The position numbers and the translations under genes were made by a program. Positions 42,322 to 52,030 of a stretch of DNA of 64,000 bases are shown one piece after another; positions within the stretch are counted from its first letter, which is position 1; the number at the start of each line of letters is the position of its first letter. The notes under the pieces were generated by a model that saw only the letters and a program-made list of their open reading frames with translations, was not told the origin of the DNA and made no database searches. Source of the DNA: Pseudomonas fluorescens Q2-87 (GTDB lineage: Bacteria; Pseudomonadota; Gammaproteobacteria; Pseudomonadales; Pseudomonadaceae); the NCBI RefSeq assembly GCF_000281895.1, contig NZ_CM001558.1, forward strand, positions 3,228,556 through 3,292,555. The letters are read 5' to 3'.

Positions 42322-43896
42322 ATGGCTTTCACTCGCAGGCAAATGATTTCCCGTATTGCCGCCGTCGGCGGCTATAGCGCCGCTGTTGGCGCACTCGATG
42401 CGCTGGGGCTCACGCCTCAGGCCGTGGCCGCCACCTTCAGCCCGTTGCAGTTGGGCAGCAGTGGCAAAGGCAAGCATGTGGTGGTGGTCGGCGCCGGTAT
42501 TTCCGGGCTGGTCAGTGCCTATGAACTGCGCAAGGCCGGCTTCACCGTGACGGTCCTCGAAGCCCGCGAGCGGGTCGGCGGGCGCAACTGGACCCTGCGA
42601 CGCGGGACACAGGTCCACTTCGACGACGGCATCAGCCAGACCGTGGATTTCGATGACGGGCAGTTCTTCAATGCCGGCCCCGCGCGCATTCCCAGCCACC
42701 ACCAGACAATCCTCGGCTATTGCCGCGAACTGGGCGTCGAGCTGCAAGTGCTGGTTAACAGCAGTCGCAACGCGTTGGCCTTGCCGGACGCTCGCCAGCC
42801 GGCATTCCAGTTGCGCCAGGCAGTCAACGACACCCGAGGGCAACTGTCCGAGCTGCTGGCGCGCACCGTCAGCCGCAAGGCCCTGGACCAGGATCTGAGC
42901 GTCGATGATCGCCAGGCGTTGCTGAATTTCCTCAAGGTCTACGGCGACCTCAACACGGATTTTAAATACAAGGGCTCGGTGCGCTCGGGGTATACGCGCA
43001 TTCCTGGCGCGGGCGACCAAACCGGCGTCACGCGCACGCCGCTGGAGTTGCAGACGTTGCTCAATCCCAAGCTCTGGGGCGCACTGGTGTTCGATGAAAT
43101 CCCCGAGTTTTCCTCGACCATGTTCCAACCGGTGGGTGGCATGGACCGGATTCCCCACGCGTTCTACCAACACCTCAAGGACTCGGTGCGGTTGCAGGCC
43201 GAAGTCAGCGATATCCAGACCTCCGAGCAAGGCAGCCGCATCACCTACCGGGACCGCCAGACCGGCAAGACCCAGACCCTGAGCGCCGACTACGCCATCG
43301 TCACCGTGCCCCTGCCGCTGTTGGCCAAGGTACCGAGCAACTTCAGCGCGTCCTTCAAGCAAGCGATCCTCAGCGCGCAAAGCGATCAGGCGAACAAAGT
43401 GGCCTGGCAGTCGCCGCGCTTCTGGGAAACCGACTTCAACATCTTCGGCGGGCTGTCCTACCTGGACCATGAAGTCAAAGGCCTCTGGTACCCCAGCGAC
43501 CGACTGAACAGCGCCCAAGGCATTCTCGTAGCCGCCTATAACACCAGCGACGCCGCGCAGTCCTTCAGCCAGAAATCCTTGGCCGAGCAGTTTGCTTCGT
43601 CGCGCCAAGCCGTCGAGCTGCTACACCCCGGCCACAGCGCCAAGCTGCAGAAACCGGTGGCCATCAACTGGTCCAAAGTGCCCTACAGCAAAGGCCCCTG
43701 GATCGTTAACGATGAAGTGGGCGAGCAGGCCTACCAGATCCTCAACCAACCCCAAGGCCGCACCTATCTGGCCAGCGATGCCCTCGCCCATGGTGGCGTC
43801 GGCATCTGGCAAAACACCGCCGCCGACTCGGCGCGGCGGATTGTCTCGTTGATCGGCAGGCATGCCGAGCGCCAGCAACCGGGTGTTGCTGCCTGA
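42322..43896 (+). CDS. Tat-exported flavin amine/L-amino-acid oxidase
   Basis: This 524-residue flavoprotein has a twin-arginine leader (TRRQMISRIAAVGGYSAAVG), the FAD motif VVVVGAGISGLVSAYEL with EARERVGGR, and the C-terminal FAD-contact region AHGGVGIWQNTAADSARRI of monoamine/L-amino-acid oxidases. It should oxidise an amine or amino acid to an imine plus hydrogen peroxide in the periplasm. It starts 33 bp after the first TonB receptor and is followed by an exported RidA protein, whose family hydrolyses reactive imines. The substrate is unknown; a sulfur-containing amino acid would fit the setting. Confidence 0.9.
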   Translation: MAFTRRQMISRIAAVGGYSAAVGALDALGLTPQAVAATFSPLQLGSSGKGKHVVVVGAGISGLVSAYELRKAGFTVTVLEARERVGGRNWTLRRGTQVHFDDGISQTVDFDDGQFFNAGPARIPSHHQTILGYCRELGVELQVLVNSSRNALALPDARQPAFQLRQAVNDTRGQLSELLARTVSRKALDQDLSVDDRQALLNFLKVYGDLNTDFKYKGSVRSGYTRIPGAGDQTGVTRTPLELQTLLNPKLWGALVFDEIPEFSSTMFQPVGGMDRIPHAFYQHLKDSVRLQAEVSDIQTSEQGSRITYRDRQTGKTQTLSADYAIVTVPLPLLAKVPSNFSASFKQAILSAQSDQANKVAWQSPRFWETDFNIFGGLSYLDHEVKGLWYPSDRLNSAQGILVAAYNTSDAAQSFSQKSLAEQFASSRQAVELLHPGHSAKLQKPVAINWSKVPYSKGPWIVNDEVGEQAYQILNQPQGRTYLASDALAHGGVGIWQNTAADSARRIVSLIGRHAERQQPGVAA

Positions 43897-43921
43897 CTTG
43901 TTTCCCATAAAGGACTTATCG

Positions 43922-44419
43922 ATGAAACCACTGACGCTGCTCACAGGATTGCTCATGACCGCCACCGCTTCCGCCAGCCACGCCGACGAGATCAAGCGCA
44001 TCGCGTTGCCCAATTCCAATTTCCCGATTTCCCTGGCCGTGTCGGTGCCGGCCCAGACGGACCTGCTGTTCGTCAGCGGGCTGCTCGCCGACCTGCATGA
44101 CCCGAAAGCGCCGAAGGACTCGTTTGCCGCTTATGGCGATACCGCGACCCAGACCACCTCGATCCTCAACAAGCTCAAGGGTGTGCTGCAAAGCCAGGGG
44201 CTGGGCCTGGGGGATGTGGTGCAATTGCGAGTGTTCCTGGTGGGCGATCCGGCCAAGGGCGGCAAGCTTGATTTCGCCGGACTGCAGGAAGGCTACACAC
44301 CGTTTTTCGGCAGCGCCGAACAGCCGAACAAACCGGCGCGCACCGCCGTGCAAGTCGTCGCGCTGCCGCTGCCCGGCGGCCTGGTGGAAATCGAAGCCGT
44401 CGCCGCTCGCAAGAAGTGA
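43922..44419 (+). CDS. Exported RidA-family imine deaminase
   Basis: This 165-residue Rid protein is preceded by a Sec signal (LTLLTGLLMTATASASHA), whereas classical RidA is cytoplasmic. The Rid pocket arginine is present (R140 in PARTAVQVV) with the following acidic residue E156 in VEIEAV, so imine hydrolysis to ketoacid and ammonia is plausible. It lies 25 bp after the Tat-exported oxidase, whose product is an imine. The two therefore look like consecutive steps in the periplasm. The ATG at 43922 is the one giving the signal peptide. Confidence 0.88.
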   Translation: MKPLTLLTGLLMTATASASHADEIKRIALPNSNFPISLAVSVPAQTDLLFVSGLLADLHDPKAPKDSFAAYGDTATQTTSILNKLKGVLQSQGLGLGDVVQLRVFLVGDPAKGGKLDFAGLQEGYTPFFGSAEQPNKPARTAVQVVALPLPGGLVEIEAVAARKK

Positions 44420-44455
44420 CACGGGTCCCAACCGATCTTCAGGAGCATCCCTCCC

Positions 44456-46960
44456 ATGTCCAGCTGCCTTAATGACCCACGTACCGGGCGCCTCGGCGTG
44501 CCCGCCTATCGCCCGCTGCTGCTACCGTTGTCGATCGCCTGTGGCCTCGCCTCGTTCAATCTCGAGGCCGCCGAGAGCGGAGCGCCTACCCTGGGAACAG
44601 TGGTGGTCACCGGCAACCGTGGCACGGTCGAGCGCACCGTGACCAGCAGCCCGACCCCCATCGACGTAGTCACCGGCGAGCAACTGCGCGCAGTGGGCAA
44701 GCCAAGCCTGCTGGAGGCGCTGAGCAAGTTCATCCCCTCTTTCAACCTGCCCGACCGAGCCGGCTGGGATGCCAGCGGCGTGGTGCGCTCGGCCACCCTG
44801 CGTGGGCTGACCGCATCCCATGTGCTGGTGCTGGTCAACGGCAAGCGCCGGCACACCAGCGCCACGCTGAACATCAATGGCATCAACAGCGGCGCTGCGC
44901 CCAGCGACCTCGACCTGATCCCGGTGGCGTCCGTCGATCATATCGAGGTATTGCGCGACGGCGCGGCGGCGCAGTACGGCTCAGATGCCATCTCAGGGGT
45001 GATCAACATCATCCTCAAGCAGACCACCGGCGGCAGTTCCGACACCACCCTTGGCCAGGGCTACGACGGCAAGCGCGGCACCGCGCAGCAAGCGCTCAAC
45101 TATGGCTTTGAAGTGGGCGAAGCGGGCGTGCTGAATGTCTCGTTCGACACCCGCTACCAGGAGCGCGACAACAAGGCCGGCAGCAACGGCTACAGCGCCC
45201 ATTACTATCCCCAGGCCGACGGGTCGCCCGACCCGCGCGAGGCCGATGCCAGCCACCACACCTACAAGGGCTACGGACTGCCCCGCAGCCAGCTGGCCGA
45301 TGTCGGCTACAACCTCGACCTACCGTTGAACGACGCCGTGACGCTCTATTCGTTCTCCACCCTGGCGACGCGGGAAAACAACGACGGCCAGAATTTCCGC
45401 CTGCCCAGCGGCCGTAACACCATTACCACCGGCCCCAACGGTTATCCCGATGGCTACAGCCCCTATTGGCTGGTCAACGAAACCGACTTCCAATCCGCCT
45501 TCGGCGCCAAGGGCGAGGACTTCGGCGGCTGGGCATGGGACCTGAGCAGCACCTACGGGCGTAACTACGCCAAGCAACGCACCTACAACAACCAGAACCC
45601 GTCGTTGGGGGAAAACACGCCGAACCAGTTCACCTCGGGCATCTATATCGCCGATCAGTTGACCAGCAACCTGGACCTGAAGAACAGCTACGAGATCGGC
45701 CTGGCAAAACCACTGGATGTCGCCCTTGGCCTGGAGCATCGCCGGGAAAGCTACGAGACCCGTGCCGGCTCCGAGGCCTCCTACATCGATGGCGGCTATG
45801 TGTTCCCGGCCGGCCATCCACGTGCCGGGGAACGCCCCGACCCCGGCGCCCAGGTCACTAACGGCATTACCCCTGAAGACGCGCAGAAAGTCAGCCGCAA
45901 CAGTGTCGCCAGCTACATCGACCTGGGCTTCTACCCCATCGAGCAGTGGTACCTCGGGCTGGCCGCGCGATACGAGCATTACAACGAAGGCGTCGGCGGC
46001 ACCCGCAGCGGCAAGCTCAGCACGCGTTATGAATTCAACCCGGTGTTCGCGGTGCGCGGCACCATCAGCAACGGCTTTCGCGCGCCCTCGCTGGCCAACC
46101 AGATCTTTACCGCCCGCTCGACCGGGTTCGACACCATCAACGGCGTCTACCAGCCCTACAACTATGTGATCCTGCCGGTGGATTCAGCCGGTGCCCAGGC
46201 ACTCGGCGCCGAATCGTTGAAACCCGAGCGCTCTACCAATTTCAGCCTCGGCTTCGCCGTGACGCCCAGCGAAGACGTGAGCCTGACCGTGGACGGCTAC
46301 GTGATCAACCTGCGCGACCGCCTGGTGCTCAGCGAACGCTTCCAGGGCCCGGGCGTCGCCGCCCTGCTCGACAGCATCGGCGTGCCGGCCACGGCCGGTG
46401 CCCAGTACTTCACTAATGGCGCCAATACCCGGACGTCCGGGGTCGATGTGGTCGGCAACTATCGGCAAAACCTGGAGCGTTACGGATCGGTGAGATGGAC
46501 CGCCGCACTGAACTACAACCACACGAAAATCCTCAGCGTCAACGACACGCCCTCGCAACTGACCGCCCTGGGCAGCGGCTACCAGTTGCTCGGACGTCAA
46601 TCGCAGGCGTTGATCACCAAGACGTCCCCCAGCAGCAAGATGATCTTCGCCGCCGACTGGGCCGTCGACGATTTCGACGTCAACCTGCGCCTGACCCGCT
46701 ATGGCACCTACACCGAAGTCAACAGCTCAAGTGACTCAAGCCTGGATCGCGACTATTCCGCCAAATGGATCACCGACCTGGACGTGGCCTATGCGATCAA
46801 CAAGCAACTGACGGTCGCCCTGGGCGCGCAGAACCTGTTCGACAAATACCCCGACCACATCGGTGTCAGCAATTCATCGTTCGGCGATAACTGGGGCAGT
46901 TATTCGCCCTTCGGCTTCACCGGCGGGTATTACTACACGCGCCTGCAATATGCGTTTTGA
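44456..46960 (+). CDS. TonB-dependent outer-membrane receptor (2)
   Basis: This 834-residue receptor has a signal peptide (RPLLLPLSIACGLASFNLEA), a TonB-box-like TLGTVVVTGNRG, a plug with SHVLVLVNGKRRH and IEVLRDGAAAQYGSDAISGVINI, and a barrel closing YYYTRLQYAF. It differs strongly from the first receptor. Located 36 bp after the RidA gene, with a GGAG ribosome site, it completes a four-gene unit: receptor, oxidase, imine hydrolase, receptor. Its ligand is unknown; plugs of this type are common in receptors for non-siderophore nutrients. Confidence 0.9.
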   Translation: MSSCLNDPRTGRLGVPAYRPLLLPLSIACGLASFNLEAAESGAPTLGTVVVTGNRGTVERTVTSSPTPIDVVTGEQLRAVGKPSLLEALSKFIPSFNLPDRAGWDASGVVRSATLRGLTASHVLVLVNGKRRHTSATLNINGINSGAAPSDLDLIPVASVDHIEVLRDGAAAQYGSDAISGVINIILKQTTGGSSDTTLGQGYDGKRGTAQQALNYGFEVGEAGVLNVSFDTRYQERDNKAGSNGYSAHYYPQADGSPDPREADASHHTYKGYGLPRSQLADVGYNLDLPLNDAVTLYSFSTLATRENNDGQNFRLPSGRNTITTGPNGYPDGYSPYWLVNETDFQSAFGAKGEDFGGWAWDLSSTYGRNYAKQRTYNNQNPSLGENTPNQFTSGIYIADQLTSNLDLKNSYEIGLAKPLDVALGLEHRRESYETRAGSEASYIDGGYVFPAGHPRAGERPDPGAQVTNGITPEDAQKVSRNSVASYIDLGFYPIEQWYLGLAARYEHYNEGVGGTRSGKLSTRYEFNPVFAVRGTISNGFRAPSLANQIFTARSTGFDTINGVYQPYNYVILPVDSAGAQALGAESLKPERSTNFSLGFAVTPSEDVSLTVDGYVINLRDRLVLSERFQGPGVAALLDSIGVPATAGAQYFTNGANTRTSGVDVVGNYRQNLERYGSVRWTAALNYNHTKILSVNDTPSQLTALGSGYQLLGRQSQALITKTSPSSKMIFAADWAVDDFDVNLRLTRYGTYTEVNSSSDSSLDRDYSAKWITDLDVAYAINKQLTVALGAQNLFDKYPDHIGVSNSSFGDNWGSYSPFGFTGGYYYTRLQYAF

Positions 46961-47006
46961 TGGAGGCAAAGCCGCCTAAGCTAATGCATAAAAAGTATTT
47001 ATAAAT

Positions 47007-47021
47007 TGGTTTTTATAACCA
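47007..47021. promoter_or_regulatory. Imperfect palindrome upstream of an orphan binding-protein gene
   Basis: TGGTT-TTTAT-AACCA lies 51 bp upstream of the ATG at 47072 in an AT-rich 111-bp gap. It shares the ATAACCA arm with the better palindrome at 56182-56199 and the ATAACC core with words at 28259 and 31761. It probably marks a separate promoter for the binding-protein gene. Confidence 0.35.
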
Positions 47022-47071
47022 TAGGATTCAGTGGCGCTTCACCCATTCCTTAGTCAAATGTCGAGCATGCC

Positions 47072-48049
47072 ATGTCAAGACTCATCAACCATCCCGGGGC
47101 GATATTGCGTCGCCCCGCCCTGGCCGGCGTGATCGTTGCGCTGGTCTTGTCGTCCCTGGTTCTCCCGGCCCAGGCGCGGGAAACCCTGCGCATCGGTTAC
47201 CAGAAATCATCGACCCTGATCACCTTGCTCAAGACCCAAGGCAAGCTGGAAGCAGCCCTCGCCAAGGCAGATATCGACGTGAGCTGGCACGAGTTCGCCA
47301 GCGGCTTGCCGTTGCTGGAAGCCTTGAACGTTGGCAACGTCGATGTCAGCGCCGACGTGGCGGATACAGTGCCGATTTTTGCCCAGGCCGCTCAGGCCAG
47401 GCTCACCTACTTCGCCCAGGAAGCGCCCTCGCCTTCCGCCCAGGCCATCGTCGTGCGCAAGGATTCACCGCTACAGCAACTGGCGGATTTGAAAGGCAAG
47501 AAAGTCGCGGTCACCAAGGCGGCGGGCGCCCACTATTTGCTGATCGCCGCGCTGAACAAGGCCGGCCTGAAGTTTTCCGACATCGAGCCCGCCTACCTGT
47601 CCCCTGCCGATGGCCGGGCCGCCTTCGAGAACGGCAAAGTCGACGCCTGGGTCACCTGGGAGCCCTTCCTCAGTGGCGTGCAGCGTCAATTGCCGACGCG
47701 CACCCTGGCCGACGGTAGCGGCTTGGCCAGCTACAAGCGTTATTACCTGACCAGCACAAGCTACGCCAAGGCACACCCCGAGGTTCTCAAACTGGTTTAC
47801 GAGCAATTGCAGGAGGCCGGCAACTGGGCAAAAAAACACCCGCGCGATGCGGCCCAAGTCCTGGGCCCGCTGTGGGGTAATCTCGATGTGGAAACAGTCG
47901 AAGCGGCCAACACCCATCGCAGCTACCAGGTCCAACCGGTGAAGGCCGATCAGCTTGGCGAACAACAGAAAATTGCCGACGCGTTCTTCACCGCCGGGCT
48001 GTTGCCCAACGCGGTGGATGCCCACGACGTGGAGGTCTGGAAGCCGTAA
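47072..48049 (+). CDS. SsuA-like substrate-binding protein (orphan)
   Basis: This 325-residue periplasmic binding protein has a Sec signal ending LVLPAQA and the sulfonate-binding fold (LRIGYQKSSTLITLLKTQGKLE; NVGNVDVSADVADTVPIFAQAAQA; GKVDAWVTWEPFLSG). Closest in style to SsuA of E. coli. No transporter subunits accompany it. It follows the receptor unit across an AT-rich gap that likely holds its own promoter, and converges on a LysR gene. Confidence 0.9.
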   Translation: MSRLINHPGAILRRPALAGVIVALVLSSLVLPAQARETLRIGYQKSSTLITLLKTQGKLEAALAKADIDVSWHEFASGLPLLEALNVGNVDVSADVADTVPIFAQAAQARLTYFAQEAPSPSAQAIVVRKDSPLQQLADLKGKKVAVTKAAGAHYLLIAALNKAGLKFSDIEPAYLSPADGRAAFENGKVDAWVTWEPFLSGVQRQLPTRTLADGSGLASYKRYYLTSTSYAKAHPEVLKLVYEQLQEAGNWAKKHPRDAAQVLGPLWGNLDVETVEAANTHRSYQVQPVKADQLGEQQKIADAFFTAGLLPNAVDAHDVEVWKP

Positions 48050-48109
48050 GGGCCAAAGGTGCGGTTTTTCTGCGGCGGACCATCAGGCGAAGGTCATGCA
48101 AAGCTGCTG

Positions 48110-49054
48110 CTATCGGAGAAATGCATCGACCTTCGGCGTGTCCGGTTGACCGGCCAAATCCATCAGCCAGGTCCTGAACGCCAGCACTTTCCTGGTGTTC
48201 GCCAGTTCATGGGGCGTCACCAGATAGAACCCGAGATCCGACTTCAGCCTCAGGTCAAAGGGCACAACCAACCGCCCCGCCTTCAGGTCGTCATCGACGT
48301 AGGTCGAGCGGCCGATGCAGACACCCAGGCCGTCGACCGCAGCCTGGACCGCCATCATGGCCAGGTCGAAGGTCAGCCGCGAGCCTTCGGCCTGTTTTTT
48401 CGGCTGGCCGGCGGCAGTCAACCAAAGGTTCCAATCGTCATGGGTCATCCCGCTGACCTGCAGCAACGTGTGATGGGCCAGATCGGACGGATCCTTGAGG
48501 GCGTTGGGACCTTTCAACAATTCAGGACTGCACACCGGGAAAACCTCATCGGACATCAGCCAGTCCGAGCGCAGCCCATGCCAGTCACCGGTGCCGTAGC
48601 GAATAGCCGCGTCAATCCCGCCCTTGCGAAAGTCGACCATCTCAGTGGAAGCCGTAATACGCACATCAATATCCGCAAACGCTTGCTGGAAGGATGCCAA
48701 TCGAGGCAACAGCCATTTGGAGGCAAACGAAACCAGCGTACTGATCGTCAAGACATGGTGACTGTCGGTTTCCAGCAACTGCCCGGTGGCGTACCGCAAC
48801 GCCTGGAATGCCGAGCGAACGTCAGGAAAATACGCCTGGCCTTCACGGGTCAAGGCCAGCCCATCCTTGAGCCGCAGGAACAAGCGCACCCCCAGCTCAT
48901 CTTCCAACCGGCGAATCTGATGGCTGACGGCCGTCTGGGTGACATTCAGCTCCAGCGCGGCCTGGGTAAAACTCATGTGCCGAGCGGCTGATTCGAACGC
49001 TTTCAGGCCATTGAGGGAAGGGAGTCGGGTGGCCATTGGGATCAGGGTGCTCAT
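48110..49054 (-). CDS. LysR-family regulator (GcvA-like)
   Basis: This 314-residue LysR protein starts near RLPSLNGLKAFESAARHMSFTQAALELNVTQTAVSHQIRRLE, the typical GcvA-type DNA-binding domain. Two in-frame ATGs (49054 and 49036) are possible. It is divergent from the glutathione transferase gene at 49181 with a 126-bp gap, so that gene is the likely target. Confidence 0.9.
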   Translation of the reverse strand: MSTLIPMATRLPSLNGLKAFESAARHMSFTQAALELNVTQTAVSHQIRRLEDELGVRLFLRLKDGLALTREGQAYFPDVRSAFQALRYATGQLLETDSHHVLTISTLVSFASKWLLPRLASFQQAFADIDVRITASTEMVDFRKGGIDAAIRYGTGDWHGLRSDWLMSDEVFPVCSPELLKGPNALKDPSDLAHHTLLQVSGMTHDDWNLWLTAAGQPKKQAEGSRLTFDLAMMAVQAAVDGLGVCIGRSTYVDDDLKAGRLVVPFDLRLKSDLGFYLVTPHELANTRKVLAFRTWLMDLAGQPDTPKVDAFLR

Positions 49055-49180
49055 GAGATTTTGTCATAAGCTAGCACCACAGATGTCCTTTGAAAATGCT
49101 ACCGCGCTCGCGGATTCTAACGGCACGTACCGGGGCGCTGCCCTGCCTCGGTGAACGTCCATGCGTACCTGAGGACAACC

Positions 49181-49786
49181 ATGAAACTGTATTTCGCTCC
49201 GCAGACCTGTTCACTGTCCCCGCACATCGTGCTGCGTGAATTGAACTTGCCGTTCGAATTGATCCGGGTCGACAACAAGACCAAGCGAACCGCCAACGGC
49301 GTGGATTTCCTGACCATCAACCCCAAGGGCTACGTGGCGGCCCTGATGTTGGATAACGGCAACGTGCTGACCGAGGGGCCTGCCATCGTCCAGTATCTGG
49401 CCGACCTTGTACCGGGCAATGCGCTCGCACCGGCCAACGGCACCTGGGAACGGGCCCGCCTGCAAGAATGGTTGAATTTCATCAGCTCGGAGATTCACAG
49501 CGGCAGTGCCCCGTTGTTCAACGCTGACATTGCCCTAGGGACCAAAGCCATCTTGCGCGAGAAGCTGTTCAAACGCCTGGATTACCTCAGCCGGTCCCTG
49601 GAGCCGCAGGACTACTTGATGGGCAGCTTCGGCCTGGCCGACTGCTACTTGTTTACCGTTCTTGGCTGGTTGCCGTCATTGCATATCGAGATCGAGGATT
49701 GGCCGATACTCGCGTCGTTCATGGCACGTATTCGCGCACGTCCGAGCGTGGGGGTTGCCATGGCTGCGGAAGCGGCGGCGTCATAG
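49181..49786 (+). CDS. Glutathione S-transferase (GstA-like)
   Basis: This 201-residue GST resembles E. coli GstA: MKLYFAPQTCSLSPHIVLRE with Y4/C10 near the active site, and LTEGPAIVQYLADLVPG in the glutathione-binding fold. The C-terminal domain contains FGLADCYLFTVLGWL. The ATG at 49181 begins the family N-terminus; the frame is open ten codons earlier. It is divergent from a LysR gene and its stop is 15 bp from the convergent EAL gene. Detoxification of electrophiles is the expected role. Confidence 0.9.
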   Translation: MKLYFAPQTCSLSPHIVLRELNLPFELIRVDNKTKRTANGVDFLTINPKGYVAALMLDNGNVLTEGPAIVQYLADLVPGNALAPANGTWERARLQEWLNFISSEIHSGSAPLFNADIALGTKAILREKLFKRLDYLSRSLEPQDYLMGSFGLADCYLFTVLGWLPSLHIEIEDWPILASFMARIRARPSVGVAMAAEAAAS

Positions 49787-49800
49787 CCGGCGGCTACGCG

Positions 49801-50589
49801 CTACTTCAAGTCAAAACTGTACGTAGGAAGGTGGCCCACCTGCGGCCGCGCGTACAAGAACCCCTGCATCAATTCGACGCCCAGGTCCAAAAGCGCCGCG
49901 CTTTCTTCCTGGGTCTCGATACCTTCGGCGATGACCACGATCCCCAGGCGCCTCGCAACCAGGATGATGCCCTCGACGATCGCTTGCTTGACGGGGTCTT
50001 GATCGAGGTTGCGGGTAAGCGCCATGTCGATCTTCAACACTTGGGGCTGGAACAGGGCCAGCAAGTTGAGGCCCGAATAGCCGGAACCGAAATCATCGAT
50101 GGCGGTGGTGAAGCCCTGGCGCTCGTACTCCACGAAAATCGACTTGAGGTGGTCGGGATGGTCCAGTTTCTCGCCCTCGGTGACTTCGAACATCAGCCGG
50201 TCGGGTGGAAAGCTGGCCAGGCGAGCGGCTTCCAGCGTGGCGCGAATGCAGGTCTCGGCCCGGTACACGGCGTTCGGCAGGAAATTGATACTCAACAGGC
50301 AGCCCGGAATGTCCAGGATGCCCAGCCTGGCGGCTTCTTCGATGGCCTTTACCCGACACGCCTGGTCGAACCGATAGCGGTTGCCGTCATTCACCAGCCC
50401 CAGGATATAACCGGCCGACTCCCCATTCACGCCGCGCACCAAGGCTTCATAAGCAAACGTTGCGCCGGTACGGACATTGAAAATGGGCTGGAACGCCATG
50501 GTGAAGTCAAACCCGAGTGCGTCAGGGTCACGACATTCAGCGCAGCCAAGGGATTTGAACGTGGGGGGTAAACGGTCGGTCATGATCAA
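49801..50589 (-). CDS. Stand-alone EAL-domain c-di-GMP phosphodiesterase
   Basis: This 262-residue protein consists of an EAL domain with a short N-terminus containing a C-x2-C pair (GCAEC, C16 and C19). The catalytic set is present: E48 (YEALVRG), NFLP, EVTEG, DDFGSGYS, LKID, AEGIE and QGFLYARP. An active phosphodiesterase that lowers c-di-GMP is expected. No membrane or sensory domain is seen; the CxxC could bind a metal or respond to redox. It is encoded alone, next to an amino-acid permease on the same strand. Confidence 0.88.
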   Translation of the reverse strand: MIMTDRLPPTFKSLGCAECRDPDALGFDFTMAFQPIFNVRTGATFAYEALVRGVNGESAGYILGLVNDGNRYRFDQACRVKAIEEAARLGILDIPGCLLSINFLPNAVYRAETCIRATLEAARLASFPPDRLMFEVTEGEKLDHPDHLKSIFVEYERQGFTTAIDDFGSGYSGLNLLALFQPQVLKIDMALTRNLDQDPVKQAIVEGIILVARRLGIVVIAEGIETQEESAALLDLGVELMQGFLYARPQVGHLPTYSFDLK

Positions 50590-50683
50590 TATTCCATTAC
50601 TGTGGCGGGAACCCTGCCGTTGCGAAGCACGCTAGCCAACGCCACATGAATCGGCAAGCGCCGGCCTTTCTGAAGCACCTCGG

Positions 50684-52030
50684 TCATGGCGAAGGCCCGG
50701 ACCCACCGCCTAGCCTGGCTTTTGCCATCGGCATGGCCATGCGCGTGCAGGCATACAACAGCACACCGGCCAAGACCATGGCTGCACCGCGCAACCAGGT
50801 TTCCAGGCTTTGCTGGCTGAGCAACAACAAGCACGAGACGATGGCCAGGACAGGCACCCAGGTCGGAACCCGAAAGTGATCTTGCGCAACCTTGTCACGC
50901 CGCAGCACCAATACCGCCAGATTGGTACTCAAAAATACGAAAAGCAGCAACAGGACGACCGTCTCGGCCAGCGTGGCGAGCGTGCCTGTCAGGGTCAGCG
51001 CGATGGACACCAGGGTCGTGGCAACGATAGCCACCCACGGTGTCCGCCGCTTGGGCAGGACCTTCGCCAGGGGTGCCGGCAACAGACCCTGGCAGGCCAT
51101 CCCGTAGGTGAGCCGGCTCGCCATGATCAGCGTCAACAACGCACCGTTGGCGACCGCTATGAGTGCGATGAACGCGAACACCCGTGGCGAAACATCGATC
51201 CCCGACACCCGCACGACCTCAAGCAAAGGCGCCGAGGTCGCAACCAGTTGATCCATGGACAACACCGAGGAAGCGGCGACCCCTACCGCCATGTAGACGA
51301 TGCCAGCGGCCAGCAACGCGCCGAACAATGCGCGCGGATAGACACGGCGCACGTCGCGTATTTCCTCGGCGAGGTTGGCGGATGTCTCGAAGCCGACAAA
51401 CGAATAGAACGCCAGCAACGCCGCTGCCAACACCGCCAGCCAGGGGCTGACGCCAGGCTTGAATTGCAGGGCGCTGTCCAAGTGTCCCTGTCCAGACCTG
51501 AAAAACCAGATTGCCGCCACGATGACCAGGATCAGGCCGGAAAGCTCGATGATCGTCATCACCAGGTTCGCCCCGAGCGACTCCTTGATGCCCCTGGCAT
51601 TCAACAGCGCTATCACCACCAGAAAAGCCAACGCCGCGACGCGGGGCGAGACGTCGACGAATGCCCCGAGATAATCGCCGGCAAAGGCCAGGGAGAGACC
51701 GGCCGCACTGGTCACCGCAGCGGCCAGCATGCAAAAACCGACCAGGAAAGAAATCAGCGGAGCCTTATAGGCTTTCTCGGCAAATACCGAAGCCGCACCG
51801 GCCTGCGGGTACTTCGTCACCAGTTCGGCATATGAGCCGGCAGTGAGCATCGCGAAAAACAGCGCGAGCAACAACGGCACCCAGATTGCGCCCCCGACGC
51901 GCCCTGCGATGGTCCCGGCGAGTGCATAGACCCCGGCACCGAGGACATCACCGAGAATGAAAAAAAACAGCATCGATCCGCTCACGGCTCGCCGCAGTTT
52001 GGCCCTGGATTGGGGAGGCGTCACATTCAT
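50684..52030 (-). CDS. APC-family amino-acid permease
   Basis: This inner-membrane transporter of about 448 residues has roughly twelve to fourteen membrane segments and the APC opening MLFFFILGDVLGAGVYALAG. The SxAGLSLAFAGDYLGAF and EFAD-like SSFETSANLAEEIRD-type region (FVGFETSANLAEEIRDV) fit cationic amino-acid or polyamine transporters. The start is uncertain: 52030 gives the family N-terminus but has no clear ribosome site, and the frame is open to 52186. Substrate unknown. Confidence 0.85.
   Translation of the reverse strand: MNVTPPQSRAKLRRAVSGSMLFFFILGDVLGAGVYALAGTIAGRVGGAIWVPLLLALFFAMLTAGSYAELVTKYPQAGAASVFAEKAYKAPLISFLVGFCMLAAAVTSAAGLSLAFAGDYLGAFVDVSPRVAALAFLVVIALLNARGIKESLGANLVMTIIELSGLILVIVAAIWFFRSGQGHLDSALQFKPGVSPWLAVLAAALLAFYSFVGFETSANLAEEIRDVRRVYPRALFGALLAAGIVYMAVGVAASSVLSMDQLVATSAPLLEVVRVSGIDVSPRVFAFIALIAVANGALLTLIMASRLTYGMACQGLLPAPLAKVLPKRRTPWVAIVATTLVSIALTLTGTLATLAETVVLLLLFVFLSTNLAVLVLRRDKVAQDHFRVPTWVPVLAIVSCLLLLSQQSLETWLRGAAMVLAGVLLYACTRMAMPMAKARLGGGSGPSP

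Noticed and set aside
41488..43608. 706-codon minus-strand open frame
   Set aside because: Shadow of the TonB receptor and amine oxidase in GC-rich DNA; no family motif, and the plus-strand genes are unambiguous.
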